From NCBI RefSeq assembly GCF_042646165.1, contig NZ_JBHRTC010000024.1: a stretch of DNA of 64,000 nucleotides, one strand, 5' to 3'. Below, piece after piece: positions 35,600 through 44,539 of this stretch (position 1 is the first letter of the stretch; the number at the start of each line of letters is the position of its first letter). The notes beneath the pieces are model-generated. The model did not search any database. It was given only the letters and a program-made list of their open reading frames with translations, and had not been told where the DNA came from. A program made the translations under genes and the position numbers. This DNA comes from Microbaculum marinum. Lineage in GTDB: Bacteria; Pseudomonadota; Alphaproteobacteria; Rhizobiales; Tepidamorphaceae.

Positions 35600-37696
35600 A
35601 TGAATACGTCCAATTCACGGCGCCTGTTGCGAGGCGCTATATTGTGTGCTGCGTCACTGCTACTTGCAGTGCCAGCAAGTGAAGCAGCGGAGGGTGCCGC
35701 CGGCAGCATTCCGTTTGGTTATTCCGATTCGGGAGCAAAGCATTCCGCACCGGAAGCGGCCTCCGGCCTGAAGGTGTTCTATCGCAAATACGGAAAATAC
35801 GAACTGTCCGTGGATGCGATCGGGAGCAACGACCTCGTACACAAGGTAAGGGTAAACAAGCCGCACAGAAGGGCAAAGGTCGTAAAAGCCTATCTTCTGG
35901 CGTCGAGCAATTTCTCCTCTCCCATCGCCAACGGTTCCATAGAACTACAAGGCAAGAAGGTAAGTTGGATTGCATCCGAAGTAAATTCGGTCTCTTCCGA
36001 CCCGGATTTCTTCTACAGCTATCTCGCTGACGTGACGAGTATCGTCAAGAAGAGGATAGACCGCGCGAAGTCCGCGGGAACCATCAGGTTCAAGATCGAG
36101 GAGCTGGTCGGAAACAACACCATTGACGGAGAAATTCTCGTCGTCGTGTTCGCCAACGACCGGCTGCCCGAAAAGCAGACGGTCGCCCTCATGTTCGGCG
36201 GTCAGCAACTCGCCGGCGACCGCTTCGAGATCACCCTGAAGAGCCCGATCGACAAGACCGACAAGGATTCGGTCGCGCACATGGGCCTCGGCATCTCCTT
36301 CAGCTGCCAGTATCCCCCCAGCTGCGCCTCATCGGGGCAGCAGTACACGATCGTGGACGTCAATTCGCAGCGGCTGACGACGGCTGCAGGCGGAGAGGAT
36401 GACGGCGCCTCGGCCAACGGGGCCCTGATCACGGTCGGCGGCATCGGCGACAACTTCAAGAACCCCGCCGATCCGTTCGCCACGCCCACCGATCCCCGCG
36501 ATGACGACGAGATGTACAACCTCAAGCCGTTCCTGGGACGGAAGACGAAGACCATCTACGTCGACACGGTGAACCCCTCCGACGACGACAACATGTTCTT
36601 CGCCTGGTTCGAACTCTCCTCGAAGGGCGACATCAACAAGGATACCGACGGCGACGGCCTGCTCGATACCTGGGAGAAGAAGGGCTACGACCACGACGGC
36701 GACGGCAAGGTCGACGTGCCGATCCACAAGCGTGGCGCCAACTGGAAGAAGAAGGACATCTTCATCGCCTACGCCTGGATGCAGGCGTCGGATACAGAGG
36801 CCAAGTCGCACAAGCCGAACGGCACCGTGCTCAAGGCGGTCAAGAAGGCCTTCGCCAATGCCCCGGTCAGCAATCCGAACGGGACCAAGGGCATCAACGT
36901 CCACTTCTCGAACCGCGGCAGCGTCCCGCACGACGACGACCTGCTCCCGGTCTGGGATCAGTTCGACGCCCTGATGAACCCCCTGGTGTCGGAAGCCGAG
37001 CGCAAGATCTACCACCGCATGCTCAATGCGCATGCCTATGGCGGTGGCGGTTCGAGCGGCCTGTCCCGTGGGATCCCGGCCAGCGACTTCATCGAATCGC
37101 TCGGCAGGTTCCCGACCAATCCGGGCACCAACCAGCAGCGGGCCGGCACCATCATGCATGAGCTGGGACACAATCTCGGCCTGCGCCACGGCGGTCCGGA
37201 CCACGTGAACTACAAGCCCAACCACCTGTCGGTGATGAGCTACTTCAACCAGCTCGGCGGCCTGATCTACAAGGGCAAGCCGCGCATCGACTACGAGCGG
37301 TACGACATCAAGAACCTCGACGAGACCGCCCTCAACGAGAAGCGGGGGCTCGACCGCGTCGGCGGCGACGGCCCGCTCAAGAAGTACGGCGTCCGCTACT
37401 ACTCCTGCGGGACGGCGGCCACGTCGAAGAATTCCAAGTCGAACGCGAGGGTCGACTGGAACGACAACGGCAATCCGACCGACAACCCGATCGTCTGCAA
37501 CCTGAACAACGAAGGTGGCACGACGACGTTGCTGGCGCGGTATCCCGAGTGGCAGAACATCGTCTACGACGGTGGCGACGTCGGTCCCGGCAAGCCTGCC
37601 GAGGAACTGAACATGGTCACCTCGAGCGAGGACCTGAGGGAAATGACCTGGGAAGACTACGTCAGGATGTTCCCGGACGAGGCCTCGCAGGAATAA
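35600..37696 (+). CDS. Secreted metzincin-type zinc metalloprotease with calcium-binding repeats
   Basis: This 698-residue protein has a signal peptide (cut near SEAAEG, residue 30) and an N-terminal domain of about 300 residues of beta type (KVVKAYLLASSNFSSP, YLADVTSIV). Aspartate-rich type-3-like calcium sites DTDGDGLLD...DHDGDGKVD lie at residues 348-371. The protease core is HELGHNLGLRH (H520, E521, H524, H530) with Met-turn SVMSY (Met546), so it is a metzincin. It ends MTWEDYVRMFPDEASQE; a similar motif opens the protein encoded next. A strong terminator follows. The first 500 bases are less GC-rich than the rest. The substrate is unknown. Confidence 0.85.
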   Translation: MNTSNSRRLLRGAILCAASLLLAVPASEAAEGAAGSIPFGYSDSGAKHSAPEAASGLKVFYRKYGKYELSVDAIGSNDLVHKVRVNKPHRRAKVVKAYLLASSNFSSPIANGSIELQGKKVSWIASEVNSVSSDPDFFYSYLADVTSIVKKRIDRAKSAGTIRFKIEELVGNNTIDGEILVVVFANDRLPEKQTVALMFGGQQLAGDRFEITLKSPIDKTDKDSVAHMGLGISFSCQYPPSCASSGQQYTIVDVNSQRLTTAAGGEDDGASANGALITVGGIGDNFKNPADPFATPTDPRDDDEMYNLKPFLGRKTKTIYVDTVNPSDDDNMFFAWFELSSKGDINKDTDGDGLLDTWEKKGYDHDGDGKVDVPIHKRGANWKKKDIFIAYAWMQASDTEAKSHKPNGTVLKAVKKAFANAPVSNPNGTKGINVHFSNRGSVPHDDDLLPVWDQFDALMNPLVSEAERKIYHRMLNAHAYGGGGSSGLSRGIPASDFIESLGRFPTNPGTNQQRAGTIMHELGHNLGLRHGGPDHVNYKPNHLSVMSYFNQLGGLIYKGKPRIDYERYDIKNLDETALNEKRGLDRVGGDGPLKKYGVRYYSCGTAATSKNSKSNARVDWNDNGNPTDNPIVCNLNNEGGTTTLLARYPEWQNIVYDGGDVGPGKPAEELNMVTSSEDLREMTWEDYVRMFPDEASQE

Positions 37697-37710
37697 TCTG
37701 CCTGACCTCC

Positions 37711-37747
37711 GGCCGGGGCGGCTTCCGCCGCCCCGGCCTCTTTTTGC
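37711..37747 (+). terminator. Rho-independent terminator of the metzincin gene
   Basis: A 12-bp perfect GC stem (GGCCGGGGCGGC / GCCGCCCCGGCC, 37711-37738) with a TTCC loop, followed by tctttttgc. It begins 14 bases after the protease stop and is the clearest intrinsic terminator in the window. Confidence 0.92.
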
Positions 37748-37781
37748 TTGCGATTCCGGGCGCTGCGCCCATGTTTAGAAG

Positions 37782-38216
37782 ATGTTTCCGAACCTCCCTA
37801 AGACCGGCCTGTCCGTCCTCGTCATGGCCCTCGCCGTGCTTCTCCCGCCGACCCGGTCGCTTGCCGAAGCGGAGGATACTGGCGGCGGCATCTCCTACGG
37901 GGAGTATGTCAGGACGTTTCCGGCCATGCCGGCCGCGGTGCGCGTCGATCTCGACAACGGCAAGCCGTTGATCTGCTGGGAGGCCCCCGATCATCCGCCC
38001 CCCGGCGAACTCGCCTACGACCCCGTCATCGCCGGCTACCGGGTCTATTCACTGGCCGGGACCGGCCGTCAGGTCCGCCTCGGCGAGACGGCGACCACCT
38101 GCTTTCACGACACGGAGGCCCCGTCGGGGACGATCCGCCGCTACGCGGTGACCGCTGTCCAGCGCTCCGGTCAGGAAAGTGACCCGACCCAGGCCGTCAC
38201 AATACGGGTGCCGTAG
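37782..38216 (+). CDS. Small secreted protein, probable fibronectin-III-like fold
   Basis: This 144-residue protein has a signal peptide (MFPNLPKTGLSVLVMALAVL, cut near SLAEAE). The mature part ends in an FN3-like beta sandwich: PLICWEAP, then DPVIAGYRVYSLAGTGRQVRLGETATTCFHDTEAP and a closing RRYAVTAVQRSGQESDPTQAVTIRV. Two Cys (CWE, CFH) could form a disulfide. The segment YGEYVRTFP near residue 39 matches DYVRMFP at the end of the upstream protease. It may be an inhibitor, chaperone or partner of that protease; this is inference. It overlaps the convergent GSCFA gene by 20 bases. Confidence 0.72.
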   Translation: MFPNLPKTGLSVLVMALAVLLPPTRSLAEAEDTGGGISYGEYVRTFPAMPAAVRVDLDNGKPLICWEAPDHPPPGELAYDPVIAGYRVYSLAGTGRQVRLGETATTCFHDTEAPSGTIRRYAVTAVQRSGQESDPTQAVTIRVP

Positions 38217-39789
38217 CCGGCGCTCCGTCCGCTACAGCGCCTGCGAGCCGCCTCTCCAGATCCGCGACCCGGTCTTTCAGCTCGTCGCTCTGCCAGCGGA
38301 ACTTCGCCGCAAGCCGCGCGCTTTCCAGGGCTGCCCCGATATCACCGAGGGCTTCATGTGCCTGGCTTGCGACCGTATGGCAGACGTCGGTGGCCGCCCG
38401 CGCGCTCGCCAGCCGCTCGGTCACCGCCAGACAGTCGGCGAACCGCTGCGCCGCCAGATAGGCCATCGCAAGCGCCAGTTCCGCGTACGGGGTATGGGGA
38501 TGCCTCGAAAGATAGGCCTCGGCAACCTCCGCTCCCGCCTGCGGCGAGCCGGCGGCGATGTGCGCGACGGCGAGCGAATGGACGGCCAGGACATTGTCGG
38601 GCGCCAGCGCACAGACCCTTTCCCAGGCCTCGACAGCCTTGACCGACGCGCCGGCGCGCTGCCGGCACTGCGCGAGATGGTACCAGCCGCTGAGCGACGC
38701 CGGTTCGGCCGCCAGCGATCTTTCGGCGAGTTCGATGGCCGTGCCGACATCGTCGTCGTGGAAGGCGCTGATGCTCGCGATCAGATCCCGCTGGGCCGCC
38801 GACACGTTGACGAAATAGCGTTCCATCACCTGTGCGATCACACGGGCGGCGGCGGACGGCGATACGTGGCGAAGGTCATCCTGGTAGACCGACCAGTCGC
38901 GCGTCAGCACGACGCTTTCATAGGACGGGAAGTAGTCGACGTTCGGCGCGCGTTCGGCGAGCTCGCCGCTGACGGTGCGCAGCAGGCTCTTGCCGTATGT
39001 GTTGGCGACGATGATGTCGTCGTCGGTGAAGGTACGCGCAAGCGGCACGGGCGACGTGGTGATCAGGAACTTCTTGGGATGATGGACGGAATCCACCAGC
39101 CGTATGGTTTCCTGCAGCAGCGCCCGGCAGCGATCGTAGTCGAGCCGGTAGAAGTGTATCCGGCCGGCATAGTGGCTTCGCAGGGGAGTCGCCAGCGGGA
39201 CTTCCTCGATGAAGCGACGGCGTTCGCTGTCCCACCAGCACTCGACAAGGCCGAGCGTGATGACGACCGCTTCAGCCTCGAAGATATTCCTGAAGTAGTC
39301 GTACAGCGCTGAGCGCCGCTCGATCGCCCGCTCCCGCGACAGCGGTCGCAGACCCATGAGGCCGCCGTCGACCACCTCGCCGTTGCCGACGTCGTAGAGC
39401 AGCTCTTCGGCGTCCGCGGGCTGGAATCCGTCGCCCCGCACGTAGATCCGGTGGCACCAGCTGATCTCGCTGTGGATGCTCGCCGGCGTGAACTTGTTGA
39501 TCAGGTTCGAGGGCAGGCTCGGCCACTCGTGGGCGGTCATGCGGAAATCGAACTCCGGCACCAGGCCGCCCATGTCCCGCAGCCGGGCCTCGATGGCGCG
39601 CGCGAAACAGCTGCCGATGACGAAGACGGACTTGCGCGCGTCGATCTGGAACTTCGGCCGGACCTCCGGCCGGCAGATCGGTCGCATCCGATCCGTCGCG
39701 TCCCGGTGCGCCGCGATCGAGATGTCCCGGCTCGGGTCGACCACCCTGCCGAAGGGGATCAGGCGGTCCTGTTCTGGCGACGGCTTCAT
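38197..39789 (-). CDS. GSCFA-domain protein with C-terminal TPR repeats
   Basis: This 530-residue protein carries the GSCFA motif (SVFVIGSCFARAIEARLRDMG, near residue 55), which names a domain related to SGNH/GDSL acyl-esterases. The conserved downstream blocks are SEISWCHRIYVRGDGF, VVITLGLVECWW and TTSPVPLARTF. About 170 C-terminal residues are tetratricopeptide-like (GWYHLAQCRQRAGASVKAVEAWERVCALAPDN). No signal peptide is visible. GSCFA proteins often sit in surface-glycan loci and are thought to modify polysaccharides, but no such genes are adjacent here. Confidence 0.85.
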   Translation of the reverse strand: MKPSPEQDRLIPFGRVVDPSRDISIAAHRDATDRMRPICRPEVRPKFQIDARKSVFVIGSCFARAIEARLRDMGGLVPEFDFRMTAHEWPSLPSNLINKFTPASIHSEISWCHRIYVRGDGFQPADAEELLYDVGNGEVVDGGLMGLRPLSRERAIERRSALYDYFRNIFEAEAVVITLGLVECWWDSERRRFIEEVPLATPLRSHYAGRIHFYRLDYDRCRALLQETIRLVDSVHHPKKFLITTSPVPLARTFTDDDIIVANTYGKSLLRTVSGELAERAPNVDYFPSYESVVLTRDWSVYQDDLRHVSPSAAARVIAQVMERYFVNVSAAQRDLIASISAFHDDDVGTAIELAERSLAAEPASLSGWYHLAQCRQRAGASVKAVEAWERVCALAPDNVLAVHSLAVAHIAAGSPQAGAEVAEAYLSRHPHTPYAELALAMAYLAAQRFADCLAVTERLASARAATDVCHTVASQAHEALGDIGAALESARLAAKFRWQSDELKDRVADLERRLAGAVADGAPATAPVL

Positions 39790-39879
39790 CAGGCGGTTCC
39801 TTGTCCTCGGTCGGACGCGGCGGGGCGCTGGCGAAAGAGCACAAGAAGTAGCGGCTGCCGCCGTTCTTCGCCAGCGCGA

Positions 39880-40650
39880 TCACGGCCCGGTCGTCCCCAG
39901 CACGTCGCGCGCGAACTGCGGATAGGGTCCGGCGATGTCGCGGGCCACGTCGCCGCGGATCAGCGACACGGTCGTGGGGTCCGGAAGCGGCGTGACGGCG
40001 GGGTCGTCGGCTGCGTCGAAATCGAAGCCGGTGTTGTCGCGCACCTCTTCGAGCGTGTGGCCGGGATGGAGGCTTTGCAGGCGGAATCGCGCTGCGGCAC
40101 GATCGAAGCGCATCACGCAGAGGTTCGTCACCAGCGCGTAGGGCCCGCCCGGCCGATAGACGTTCGGCGCGCTCGTCCCCGGCGCGCTGACGAAATCCAC
40201 CCTCGGCACGAAGATGCGCCGGGTGTGCTCGGCGCGAAACAGGATCACCCGCGGCACGAGGAAGTAGAGATAGGCCGAGCCGAAGGCGCCCGACCAGCGC
40301 ACGTCAAGCTCGGGGTATTCGCCGATGCCCGTCAGGTTGACGTTTGCCTCGCCGTCGATCTGCCCCCCGCTCAGGAAGAAGGCGTCGATGCGGCCCTGGC
40401 CGGCGCTGTCGAACAGGTCGACGCCGCCATCGGTGCGGAATTCCGGATCGGCCGACCCGATGATCGACACGCGCGCCCCGGTCCGCGCCCGGGTCAGCAG
40501 TGCGGCGGAGCCGGGAATCGGCGACAGCACGCCGACGGCGATGTGACCGCATCCCTCCAGCAGGCCGGCGATCGCCGTGATCATGATCTCCTCGGTGCGT
40601 ACGGGTCGTTCCGCAGGGGGGCCCGACGGCGTCCGGGGCACCGCGCCCAT
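39880..40650 (-). CDS. Family I CoA-transferase, beta (GctB/IpdB-like) subunit
   Basis: This 256-residue protein is the second subunit of a glutaconate-type CoA-transferase. It has MITAIAGLLEGCGHIAVGVLSPIPGSAALL, then DAFFLSGGQIDGEANVNLTGIG and LVTNLCVMRFDRAAARFRLQSLHPGHTLEEV. The active-site Glu region of GctB is not obvious, as in IpdB-like members of the family. Start at 40650 lies four bases after the alpha-subunit stop, so the two are co-translated. Possible roles include activation or release of an organic acid in catabolism; some IpdAB homologues instead hydrate or cleave steroid rings. The exact reaction is unknown. Confidence 0.8.
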   Translation of the reverse strand: MGAVPRTPSGPPAERPVRTEEIMITAIAGLLEGCGHIAVGVLSPIPGSAALLTRARTGARVSIIGSADPEFRTDGGVDLFDSAGQGRIDAFFLSGGQIDGEANVNLTGIGEYPELDVRWSGAFGSAYLYFLVPRVILFRAEHTRRIFVPRVDFVSAPGTSAPNVYRPGGPYALVTNLCVMRFDRAAARFRLQSLHPGHTLEEVRDNTGFDFDAADDPAVTPLPDPTTVSLIRGDVARDIAGPYPQFARDVLGTTGP

Positions 40651-40654
40651 TGGC

Positions 40655-41491
40655 CTATTCCGCCGCAGCCGGGGCCGCCTCGACGAGGGCCCTGACATAG
40701 GCGGCGGTCCCTGCCGCCTCGCGGGTCTGCTCCGCGTAGCCCCGCATGTGCCCGCTGTCGACGCCGTAGCGGCCCGGCATGTCCATCGGCCAGGCACCGC
40801 GAGGAGCCTGCGCCAGCGCCGACACGTAGTGTCGCGGCAGGCAGGCGGCCGCCAGCCGCTCGTCCTCCAGGATGTTGTCCTCGACGATTTCCTCGGCGCT
40901 CGCCAGCGTCCGCGCCGAGGCCTGGGCGAGTATCCGCAGTTCGGCCGCCCGGCCGATCCACAGGTTGCCGAAGCGGTCGGCGAGCGGCACGTGCACCAGT
41001 GCGATGTCCGGGCGGATCGCCGGGATCGCCACGATCGGATCGTTCTCGCCATAGGGATTGTCGATCACTCGGTAATCGTCGCGCACCCGCATCAGGTCCG
41101 ACCCGATGAGCCCGCGCAGCGGCATGAACGGAATCCCCTTATGGGCGGCCTGCAGGCCGGCATAGACGGCGGGGCAGGTCGAATCCCGGATCGTGACCGT
41201 CCCCGTCTTCACCGCGCGCGCGAAATTGTGGGCCGGGCCGAACTCGCCGAGCGAGACGCCCGCCGTCTCGATCGTCGCCACGCAGCCCGCCGCGATCAGC
41301 AGGTCGGCGAACAGGCCCGACGTCGGCACCGTCACGAGATGGAGATCCTTCGCGCCGCGCCGGATCAGCGCCCGCGCGGTTTCCATCGGTACGCCGGAAT
41401 CCTTGAACACGACGATCGTCGCGCCGTCCGGCACCTCGCGGGCGAGCTCGTCGGCGGACGCCAGGATCCGGGTTTTCGACAGGTCTGCCAT
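40655..41491 (-). CDS. Family I CoA-transferase, alpha (GctA/IpdA-like) subunit
   Basis: This 278-residue protein has the GctA/IpdA pattern: ATIVVFKDSGVPMETARALIRRGAKDLHLV, then the glycine-rich SGLFADLLIAAGCVATIETAGVSLGEFGPAHNF, and PFMPLRGLIGSDLM. It pairs with the beta subunit encoded four bases downstream. Its start is 13 bases after the multicopper oxidase stop, which puts all three in one operon with that gene. The substrate is not clear from sequence. Confidence 0.82.
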   Translation of the reverse strand: MADLSKTRILASADELAREVPDGATIVVFKDSGVPMETARALIRRGAKDLHLVTVPTSGLFADLLIAAGCVATIETAGVSLGEFGPAHNFARAVKTGTVTIRDSTCPAVYAGLQAAHKGIPFMPLRGLIGSDLMRVRDDYRVIDNPYGENDPIVAIPAIRPDIALVHVPLADRFGNLWIGRAAELRILAQASARTLASAEEIVEDNILEDERLAAACLPRHYVSALAQAPRGAWPMDMPGRYGVDSGHMRGYAEQTREAAGTAAYVRALVEAAPAAAE

Positions 41492-41504
41492 CGGCGGTGC
41501 CTCC

Positions 41505-42905
41505 TCAGCCGAAGCCGCGGTAGGTGAGCGTCGTGAACATGCCGGACGCCAGGTGGTACAGGTTGTGGCAGTGGAACGCCCAGATGCCCGGGTTGTCCGC
41601 CTCGAAGGCGATCCTCACCCTCGACTTCGGCGTCACCAGCACCGTGTCGCGGATCGCGCCGGAGACCGGTTCCCCGTCGATCTCGACCACCTGGAACACG
41701 TGCCCGTGCAGGTGCATCGGGTGCGACATCATCGTGGTGTTCTCGAAGACGATCTCGACGCGCTCGTCCTTGGTCGCCTGCGCCGGCAGCCCGACCAGTT
41801 CGTGGACGGGCATCTGCCAGTTGTAGCCGAGCATCTGGCCGGTCAGCTTCACCGGGACCGTCCGGTCGGGGGCCCTGCGCGGCAGCGGCGCGCTTGCCCG
41901 CAGCGTCTTCTCCTGCTCGAGGGTGACGCGCGGCGTCGCCGCCTGCGTCCTGACCGGCACCTTGGCGACGCTCGCGCCGGGCGCGCGCAGGATGATGCCG
42001 GCCTGCATGTCGCGGCCCTCGGCAAGCGCCAGCACCGGCGCGGCGGCGCCGGCGGGAACCCGGACCACGACGTCGGCGCGTTGCGCGACCGCCAGCGGCA
42101 CGCGCTGCACGGCCAGCGGCTCGATTGGATTGCCGTCCACGGTGACCAGCGTTCCCTGGAGCGCGCCGAGGTCGATCCAGTAGTTGGTCGACGCAGAGGC
42201 ATTGATGATACGCAGCCGCACCTCGGCGCCCGCCTCGACATCGATCACCTCGGGATCCTCGAGGGTGCGCTCGTTGGCGAGGAAGGCGGGATAGGTCACG
42301 TCGTCGAGATCCGGCTCCATCGCCTTCGGCGCCGTCCCGGCCAGCTCCGCCACCTGCTCCGGGGAGATCTTGCGCAGGTTGGCGTAGATCTCCTCGGGCG
42401 GCTCCCAGGCGAAATCCTCCAGGAACAGCACCACTTCCTGCGCGCCGCTGTCGATCGCCGCGCGCTCGCGGATGATCAGCGGCGCGCCGAGCAGGTTCTG
42501 CTCCTGCAGGCCGAAGTGCGAGTGCATCCAGCGGGTGCCAGGCGGGATCGCCGCGAACAGGTAGTCGGCCGAGCCGCCCGGCTGGATCGGCGGCCCGGAC
42601 AGGTAGGGCACGCCGTCCTGGCGCCAGGGTTCCGTCATCCCGTGCCAGTGCAGGCCGGAGGGCTGCGCGATGCCGTTGCTGAGCCGGACATAGAACGCGT
42701 CGCCCTCGTCGAGGGTGAGCCCCATGGTGCCGGACGGCTGCACGACGCGGTAGCGGGTCGCCGGCTTGCCGTAGACCTCGATCTGCCGCGAGTCGATCTT
42801 CAGCGGCGTAGCGGCGGGGCCGGCGGCCATGCCCGGCCGCGCCATCAGCGCACCGGCCGTGAGGCCGGCGCCGCCGGCGAGGAGCATGCGGCGCGAGATC
42901 TGCAT
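41505..42905 (-). CDS. Secreted multicopper oxidase
   Basis: This 466-residue protein has a Tat signal-like start (MQISRRMLLAGGAGLTAGAL). Four copper-ligand blocks are visible: LHWHGM, WMHSHFGLQ, HPMHLHGHVFQV and WAFHCHNLYHLASGM. The last holds the H-C-H and axial Met that define the type 1 and trinuclear copper sites. It lies in the family of three-domain laccase-like oxidases; a copper-resistance or bilirubin-oxidase-like role is possible, as are phenol or metal oxidation. It lies 226 bases after the Fe-ADH gene and 13 bases before the CoA-transferase. Confidence 0.92.
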   Translation of the reverse strand: MQISRRMLLAGGAGLTAGALMARPGMAAGPAATPLKIDSRQIEVYGKPATRYRVVQPSGTMGLTLDEGDAFYVRLSNGIAQPSGLHWHGMTEPWRQDGVPYLSGPPIQPGGSADYLFAAIPPGTRWMHSHFGLQEQNLLGAPLIIRERAAIDSGAQEVVLFLEDFAWEPPEEIYANLRKISPEQVAELAGTAPKAMEPDLDDVTYPAFLANERTLEDPEVIDVEAGAEVRLRIINASASTNYWIDLGALQGTLVTVDGNPIEPLAVQRVPLAVAQRADVVVRVPAGAAAPVLALAEGRDMQAGIILRAPGASVAKVPVRTQAATPRVTLEQEKTLRASAPLPRRAPDRTVPVKLTGQMLGYNWQMPVHELVGLPAQATKDERVEIVFENTTMMSHPMHLHGHVFQVVEIDGEPVSGAIRDTVLVTPKSRVRIAFEADNPGIWAFHCHNLYHLASGMFTTLTYRGFG

Positions 42906-43131
42906 GTGAAGCCCCCGTGATGTTTGCAGCGTCCCGCACCTGCCGGTTCGGTCGGCCGTGCGAAATCATACCGGGAAATCGTCGCGCGGCCACCCTTCAG
43001 GCGTGGAAGCCGGCCGCAGCGGCTCGTGCATCCGCCGCTGGAGGGGCTGCGCACGGGCATGCAGACCAAAGGCTGACCGCAGAACCTTGCCGGCACAGCC
43101 CTCACCCCGCGCCGGCGCCGTGATCGGGCTG

Positions 43132-44289
43132 TCAGACCTCGCCGGCAAGCGCCCTGTCGAATATTGACCGGGCGGCCTCCCTGGTCAGCTTCACGGGATT
43201 GCTGCCCGCGGTGGGATCGGCGATCGCCATTTCGGCGATCAGGTCGGCCTTCTCCGCGTCGACGCCGAGGTCGGCGACCGTGGCGGGGATGCCGAGTTCC
43301 CCGCGCAGCTCCATCACCCAAGCCAGGAAAGCGTCGAAGGACGGCTCGAGCCCGCAATAGGCGGCCAGCCGTGCGATCCTCTCCTCGATAGCCGGCCGGT
43401 TGAAGGTCAGCACGTAGGGCATGAACACGGCATTGGTCAGGCCGTGATGGGTGTCGTAGAGCGCGCCGACCGGGTGCGACAGCGAGTGAATCGCGCCGAG
43501 CCCCTTCTGGAACGCGGTCGCGCCCATCGCGGCCGCCGACATCATGCCGGCGCGCGCCTCGATGTCGTCGCCCCTGGCGAAGGCGCGCGGCAGGTATTCC
43601 TTGCACAGGCGCACCCCTTCCACGCCGATGCCGTCGGCCATCGGGTGGTAGCCCGGGGCGCAATAGGCCTCGATGCAGTGGGCGAGCGCGTCCATGCCGG
43701 TTCCCGCGGTCAGCTTCGGCGGCAGGCCGACGGTCAGCTCCGGATCGCAGATGACGATCTTCGGCATCATCAGCGGATGGAAGATGATCTTCTTGGTGTG
43801 GGTCTCCTCGTTGGTGATGACGCCTGCGCGGCCGACCTCCGAGCCGGTGCCCGCCGTCGTTGGCACCGCGACGATCGGGGCGATCACCGCGGCGTTGGCC
43901 CGCGTCCACCAGTCGCCGATATCCTCGAAGTCCCAGATCGACCGCGTCTGACCCGCCATGAAGGCGACGCACTTGCCGGCGTCCAGCGCCGAGCCGCCCC
44001 CGACCGCGACGACGCCGTCATGGCCGCCCGCCTTGTAGACCTCGACGCCGCCGGAGACGTTTGCCTCGACGGGATTCGGCTTCACGTCCGCGTAGACCGC
44101 CGTCCGCATCCCCGCCTTCTCGAGGATATCCTTCATCGCCCCGATCATCGGCATGCCGGCGAGGCCGGGATCGGTGACGATCAGCGGCGTCTTCATGCCC
44201 GCCGCCTTGCAGGCCTCCGCCAGTTCCGCGATGCGCCCCGGTCCGAAGCGCACCGAGGTCGGGTAGTTCCAGTTGGAGGTGAGGATCAT
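43132..44289 (-). CDS. Iron-containing alcohol dehydrogenase
   Basis: This 385-residue cytosolic protein has the Fe-ADH family marks: the GGGSALDAGK NAD-binding loop, GTGSEVGRAGVITNEET, and metal-ligand regions GMDALAHCIEAY and SLSHPVGALYDTHHGLTNAVFMP, with His residues that bind the divalent ion. It oxidises a primary or secondary alcohol with NAD(P)+. It stands upstream of multicopper oxidase and downstream of the aldehyde dehydrogenase, so alcohol to aldehyde to acid is the likely order. The gap to the ALDH gene contains a palindromic repeat. Confidence 0.92.
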   Translation of the reverse strand: MILTSNWNYPTSVRFGPGRIAELAEACKAAGMKTPLIVTDPGLAGMPMIGAMKDILEKAGMRTAVYADVKPNPVEANVSGGVEVYKAGGHDGVVAVGGGSALDAGKCVAFMAGQTRSIWDFEDIGDWWTRANAAVIAPIVAVPTTAGTGSEVGRAGVITNEETHTKKIIFHPLMMPKIVICDPELTVGLPPKLTAGTGMDALAHCIEAYCAPGYHPMADGIGVEGVRLCKEYLPRAFARGDDIEARAGMMSAAAMGATAFQKGLGAIHSLSHPVGALYDTHHGLTNAVFMPYVLTFNRPAIEERIARLAAYCGLEPSFDAFLAWVMELRGELGIPATVADLGVDAEKADLIAEMAIADPTAGSNPVKLTREAARSIFDRALAGEV

Positions 44290-44358
44290 GTGAGGCTCCG
44301 GGGAGTGAATTGGACTTCGAGGTCAACCGAGAATTTGTCGAGCATAGCAATTCGAAGC

Positions 44359-44475
44359 CCTCATCCTGAGGAGCGGCGAAGCCGCGTCTCGAAGGGCGAG
44401 GGCGGGCATGTCAACGCCTGCCGAAATTGCGGCCCATCCTTCGAGACGCGCCCATGGGCGCTCCTCAGGATGAGG
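44359..44475. repeat. Palindromic repeat, family A, copy 1
   Basis: A 117-base inverted repeat between the ADH and ALDH genes. The 16-base outer arms (CCTCATCCTGAGGAGC at 44359-44374; its complement at 44460-44475) are exact. The inner 13-base arms (CGCGTCTCGAAGG at 44383-44395; complement at 44438-44450) are also exact. Two more members lie at 47981-48100. It resembles dispersed palindromes of Hyphomicrobiales. Confidence 0.9.
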
Positions 44476-44539
44476 TTTTCCTTTGTGGCGAGGCTGCACA
44501 AACATGGTACTTGCAGCGGCGCGGCGAGGTGAGACGCGG

